Origin: Chryseobacterium sp. KACC 21268
GTDB taxonomy: Bacteria; Bacteroidota; Bacteroidia; Flavobacteriales; Weeksellaceae
Assembly: GCA_028736075.1 (NCBI GenBank)
Contig: CP117875.1
Span: 496,001 to 560,000 of the forward strand
Direction: 5' to 3'
Length of the DNA: 64,000 bases
Shown here: positions 63,799 to 64,000 of the stretch, one piece after another
Layout: every line of letters begins with the position of its first letter
Position numbering within the stretch: position 1 is the stretch's first letter
Notes under the pieces: model-generated
What the model was told of the DNA's origin: nothing
Database searches by the model: none
What the model saw: the letters and a program-made list of their open reading frames with translations, nothing else
Program-made: the position numbers and the translations under genes

Positions 63799-63871
63799 AT
63801 GATTGATGACAATCGATAAAAGATTTTTTTCGCTTGTCATTAATCAATCATCATTAATCAATTATCATTTA
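63799..63871. repeat. ATTGATAA-type repeat and hairpin before thiL
   Basis: GATTGATGACAA on the left pairs with TTGTCATTAATCAATC on the right across a T-rich loop (AGATTTTTTTCGC), with a 4-base bulge. The remainder is the ATCAATTATCATTTAT repeat seen elsewhere in this window. Confidence 0.5.
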
Positions 63872-63876
63872 TAAAA

Positions 63877-64000
63877 ATGCTCGAAGATAAATCACAAGAA
63901 CTCACGCCCATTTCCAAATTGGGAGAATTTGGTTTGATAAAACATTTGACGGAAAATTTCCCAATTGTTCAGAATTCTACAAAACTTTCCATCGGCGACG
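63877..64000 (+). CDS. thiL: thiamine-monophosphate kinase, 5' part only
   Basis: The first 41 codons lie in the window: ISKLGEFGLIKHLTENF and the N-terminal LSIGDD that binds Mg-ATP in ThiL. ThiL phosphorylates thiamine monophosphate to the diphosphate. The rest lies beyond the right edge. Confidence 0.8.
   Translation, partial: MLEDKSQELTPISKLGEFGLIKHLTENFPIVQNSTKLSIGD

Noticed and set aside
1-64000. tRNA, rRNA or CRISPR loci
   Set aside because: No cloverleaf, rRNA-like block or regularly spaced repeat with unique spacers was seen on either strand.

Overview
The window is AT-rich, gene-dense chromosome from a member of the Bacteroidota, most likely class Flavobacteriia near Chryseobacterium (family Weeksellaceae). 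The evidence is protein families largely confined to that phylum (GLPGLI protein, DUF3078, DUF4271, DUF4296, a SprE/PorW-like gliding and type IX secretion lipoprotein), promoters of the form TTG-N18/19-TAnnTTTG instead of the sigma70 consensus, few Shine-Dalgarno sites, and a tryptophanase gene that fits the indole-positive habit of Chryseobacterium. No rRNA, tRNA, CRISPR array, transposase or prophage gene was found, and most of the window is ordinary core genome.

Layout. 1-6.1 kb: two tandem DUF3078 envelope proteins (the first cut by the window edge), a rhomboid protease, dprA, gdhA and a JmjC/cupin oxygenase. 6.3-14 kb: an outer-membrane beta-barrel receptor with its GLPGLI partner, kdsC-like phosphatase, maf, and the SprE-like TPR lipoprotein. 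14-18.3 kb (mostly minus): tnaA, DUF502, miaE, an acyltransferase. 18.4-22.2 kb: mutL, rhomboid, endonuclease/exonuclease/phosphatase-family protein, lipoprotein in one run. 22.3-27.8 kb: Mn-type sod, sufS, lon, a DoxX-like protein. 27.8-31.1 kb: a short promoter-ORF-terminator unit followed by rtcB, prfH and a TPR gene. 31.1-41 kb: hydrolase; psd/cdsA phospholipid genes with a LUD protein; ftsH and rsfS; birA; and a minus operon dpm-like, DUF4296, tgt, lptF/G. 41-54 kb: esterase, DUF4271-hemD, oligopeptidase B, a two-component system, an L,D-transpeptidase-like protein, a nitrilase-family amidase, thioredoxin, an MBL-rhodanese protein. 54-64 kb: mutS, small lipoproteins, a double TonB-C-like protein, two thioredoxin-fold proteins, DUF2809, YARHG, DUF2306, a YhiN-like flavoprotein, a thioesterase and the start of thiL.

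The region that deserves most attention is 27.8-31.1 kb. RtcB (RNA ligase) next to PrfH (release-factor homologue with GGQ) matches the known pairing in which ribosomes cut at the decoding centre are released and religated. Here the module carries extra features: a discrete short transcript with a 25-residue ORF upstream, inverted copies of a structured repeat on both sides of rtcB, a perfect palindrome directly after rtcB, and a third gene (TPR) that overlaps prfH and is broken by a one-base frameshift in a G run. Two core enzymes look altered at metal sites: MutL lacks the endonuclease motifs, and Tgt lacks the usual zinc-binding cysteines.

Intergenic DNA is rich in repeats: three copies of a structured element with T/A tracts, a 72-bp imperfect palindrome after sufS, ATTGATAA-type low-complexity repeats and GCTCC-GGAGC hairpin units. 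Starts were moved from upstream TTG/GTG codons to internal ATG codons where a signal peptide, family N terminus or promoter position required it. Coordinates, motifs and repeats were read from the sequence; family names rest on recalled motifs, not on database searches.
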